A stretch of DNA of 64,000 bases, from NCBI GenBank assembly GCA_027704905.1, contig CM051005.1, positions 31,873,005-31,937,004 of the forward strand, in the 5' to 3' direction. The position numbers and the translations under genes were made by a program. This DNA comes from Muraenolepis orangiensis. Lineage: Eukaryota; Chordata; Actinopteri; Gadiformes; Muraenolepididae. Positions within the stretch are counted from its first letter, which is position 1, and each line of letters begins with the position of its first letter. This document shows, piece by piece, positions 60,185 to 64,000 of the stretch. The notes beneath the pieces are model-generated. The model was not told the origin of the DNA, did not search any database, and saw only the letters and a list, made by a program, of their open reading frames with translations.

Positions 60185-60773
60185 CTAATCGTAAATCGCT
60201 AAAGCTAAAATGCTGGGTGGGTGGGAGAAGGGACTAGAGACAAGTGGTCGTACTTGGTAGGGCTGCTTCCAATCCCTGATTGGCTCTCTGCCCGTTGGTC
60301 TGGGGATGGAAACCTGAGGATTACCTGGGAGAGGCCCCAATACGTTAGCAAAACGCTTTCCAGAAGCTAGCAGAAAACTGTGGTTCACGGTCTGAAACAA
60401 TGTGTACCGGAGACCATGTAGCCTGAATTCATGAACAATTAACATATTAGCTTTCTCCTTAGCTGAAGGGAGTTTGGGGAGCGCTACAAAATAAGCAGCT
60501 AAAGATAATCTGTCCACAATGATCAGAATGTGGGAATTTCCTTCTGAGAAACAAACGGGAAAACCTGCGACAAAGTCCATGACCCAGTGTGACCATGGCC
60601 TGTGAGAACAGGAAGAGGTCTTTGCAGACCTTCTGGGGTCTATTGCTCACCTTGTTGTGGGAATAAACATCCCAAGCCGCTATAAAAATGCGCACATCTT
60701 CCTTCATAGACGGCCACCAAAAGTGTCGCCGGATCAGAGCCGAGGTCCAGGTCACACCAGGGTAACAGACCAT
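60185..60773 (-). pseudogene. Ty3/gypsy integrase fragment, unit C
   Basis: Paralogue of the unit A and B fragments: LIRRHFWWPSMKEDVRIFI at 60773-60640, then MDFVAGFPVCFSEGN from 60580. Frames are shifted between and after these parts. Confidence 0.75.
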
Positions 60774-60869
60774 CTTGGAACAGGGGCCCTACTCTAGTAC
60801 CTGAGCCTGGGCAGAAGGAGGGACAAACAGGCGGTTAATGGGGCTGTTTCCTGGAGCTGGATCCCAACT

Positions 60870-61296
60870 CTTTACATGAGCCTATACATCCAGCAACGCA
60901 GCACCCAGCAGGCATCTTGTGGGGAGAGATTCTCAGGTGATCGCATACAGACCCAACAGGTGTGTAGACGACGCCATCTCTCTGGCACTTCACACGGCCC
61001 TGGAGCACCTAGACAGGAGGGACGCCTACGTCAGACTGCTGTTCATTCAGTTCAGCTCGGCTTTCAACACCATCGACTTCAGGAGCCACCGGGGCACTTC
61101 ACCATCAGACCATGCTTCCGTTTCCTTGGACTACAGATTTCCCAAGACCTGGCGTGGACCCACAACACGGAGGTCTGCTGAAGAAGGCTCACCAGCGCCT
61201 CTATGCTCTGAGGTGCCTCAGGAGAAGCAGAATAGGCCAATGGTGGCTCGTGAACTTCTACCATGGCCCCGTAGAGAGCGTCCTGACGGGTGGTGT
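60870..61296 (+). mobile_element. LINE reverse transcriptase remnant, unit C
   Basis: Paralogue of 17560-18187 with the same RT-core deletion and a further small deletion at about 61094. It ends abruptly in a GAGT/GT repeat at 61296. Confidence 0.7.
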
Positions 61297-61366
61297 GAGT
61301 GAGTGAGTGAGTGAGTGAGTGAGTGAGTGTGAGTGAGTGAGTGAGTGAGTGAGTGAGTGTGAGTGA

Positions 61367-61427
<61 letters not shown>
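61296..61427. repeat. (GAGT)n and (GT)n microsatellite
   Basis: gagt repeats turning into GT repeats at the end of the LINE remnant. The following sequence matches 26447 in unit A. Confidence 0.95.
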
Positions 61428-61431
<4 letters not shown>

Positions 61432-61784
61432 CTGCCTTCCTGTAATGCTGTTGTGTTGTGTGTAATGTGTTCTGATTTTAGCTGCATTAGTTATTGATCA
61501 GACATCCTCTCCAATGGGGTTGACACATTCCTAAAGTTCATCAGTTATTGATTTGGATCAACATGAATAATCTCCTTTCAAAATCCATCCACACAACTGC
61601 ATGTGAAAAATGTCTTGTTAGTGATTTTACATTGTGTGTGTGTGTGTGTGTGTATGTGTGTATGTCCGCGTGTGTGTGTGTTTGTATTTGCGTGTGTGAG
61701 TAAGCGTGTGTGCGTGCGTGCGTGCGTGTGTGTTGAGTGTAAGGTGTGGAGGTATGTGCAGAGCCCTGTCAGACATTACTGATG

Positions 61785-63726
<1,942 letters not shown>

Positions 63727-63727
<1 letters not shown>

Positions 63728-63757
63728 ATATAGATAGATAGATAGATAGATAGATAG
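63727..63757. repeat. (GATA)n microsatellite
   Basis: Six or seven GATA units directly upstream (minus strand) of the Kir-3 exon. Confidence 0.9.
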
Positions 63758-63946
63758 ACAACAAGCACCAGAGAGTAGCAATGTAGCACATTGAGAACAT
63801 GCGTATGAATGGATGGAAAGTGGTGGCGTTTCCATGGAAACCCCCTTTGTAGTTTAATCTAGCGCACTCTTTTGGGCTTGTCTTTACTAAAAGTGAATGC
63901 TAAAGTAATGTAAATTTCTACAAATTAATTCATATTAGTTTCAAAT

Positions 63947-64000
63947 ACACACACACACACACCCCCCCCACACACACACACAGAAACACACAATACACAC
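63947..64000. repeat. CA-rich repeat at window edge
   Basis: CA repeat with a cccccccc interruption running to the end of the window. The 190 bp before it show no gene. Confidence 0.85.

Overview
The window looks like teleost (ray-finned fish) nuclear DNA. It has short spliced exons with GT-AG borders, very long CA/GT/TC microsatellites, many minisatellites, and the usual fish mix of L2, L1 and Rex/CR1-group LINEs, BEL/Pao and Ty3/gypsy LTR elements, hAT and pogo/Tigger DNA transposons and MITEs. No bacterial, CRISPR or rRNA features were seen. All calls come from reading the sequence; nothing was searched or aligned by computer.

The host content is a tandem segmental duplication, all on the minus strand. 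Each unit holds (i) the last two coding exons of a KCNJ10/Kir4.1-like inward-rectifier potassium channel, (ii) a block of dead Ty3/gypsy integrase next to a deleted LINE reverse transcriptase, and (iii) a SLAM/CD2-family immunoglobulin receptor. On the minus strand the order is Kir-3 (63.7-61.8 kb), receptor C (58.9-57.8 kb), Kir-2 (56.0-53.7 kb), receptor B (49.4-42.2 kb), Kir-1 (30.4-26.6 kb), receptor A (8.7-5.5 kb). Receptors A and B can be modelled as complete six-exon genes: signal peptide, cysteine-free V domain, C2 domain, transmembrane exon and two tail exons with tyrosine motifs. Receptor C has lost its transmembrane and tail exons. All Kir copies are 5'-incomplete and damaged.

Region by region: 0-3 kb, L2 LINE with a long open frame; 3.2-4.1 kb, 27-bp minisatellite; 4.2-5.2 kb, L1 remnant; 5.5-8.7 kb, receptor A with a hAT MITE in intron 1; 9.2-16.4 kb, a composite pogo insertion holding a hAT-like element, which holds an intact autonomous-looking hAT, and also carrying the 3' end of a fourth receptor gene; 16.4-18.6 kb, gypsy/LINE block; 18.6-25.8 kb, a young BEL/Pao element; 26.4-30.4 kb, Kir-1 with a LINE in its intron; 30.9-38.6 kb, decayed gypsy, L2 and Rex-like LINEs and a solo LTR; 38.9-42.2 kb, a 3.3-kb 37-bp minisatellite; 42.2-49.4 kb, receptor B with DNA transposons packed into intron 4; 49.8-56 kb, LTR-like sequence, gypsy/LINE block and Kir-2; 57.3-58.9 kb, receptor C; 59.6-63.7 kb, LTR-like piece, gypsy/LINE block and Kir-3.

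Because the units are paralogous, one copy often serves as the empty site for an insertion in another. This makes the nesting order and target-site duplications unusually well supported. The most interesting points are the receptor/Kir co-duplication, which echoes the SLAM-KCNJ10 linkage on human 1q23, and the composite pogo element that appears to have moved receptor tail exons.
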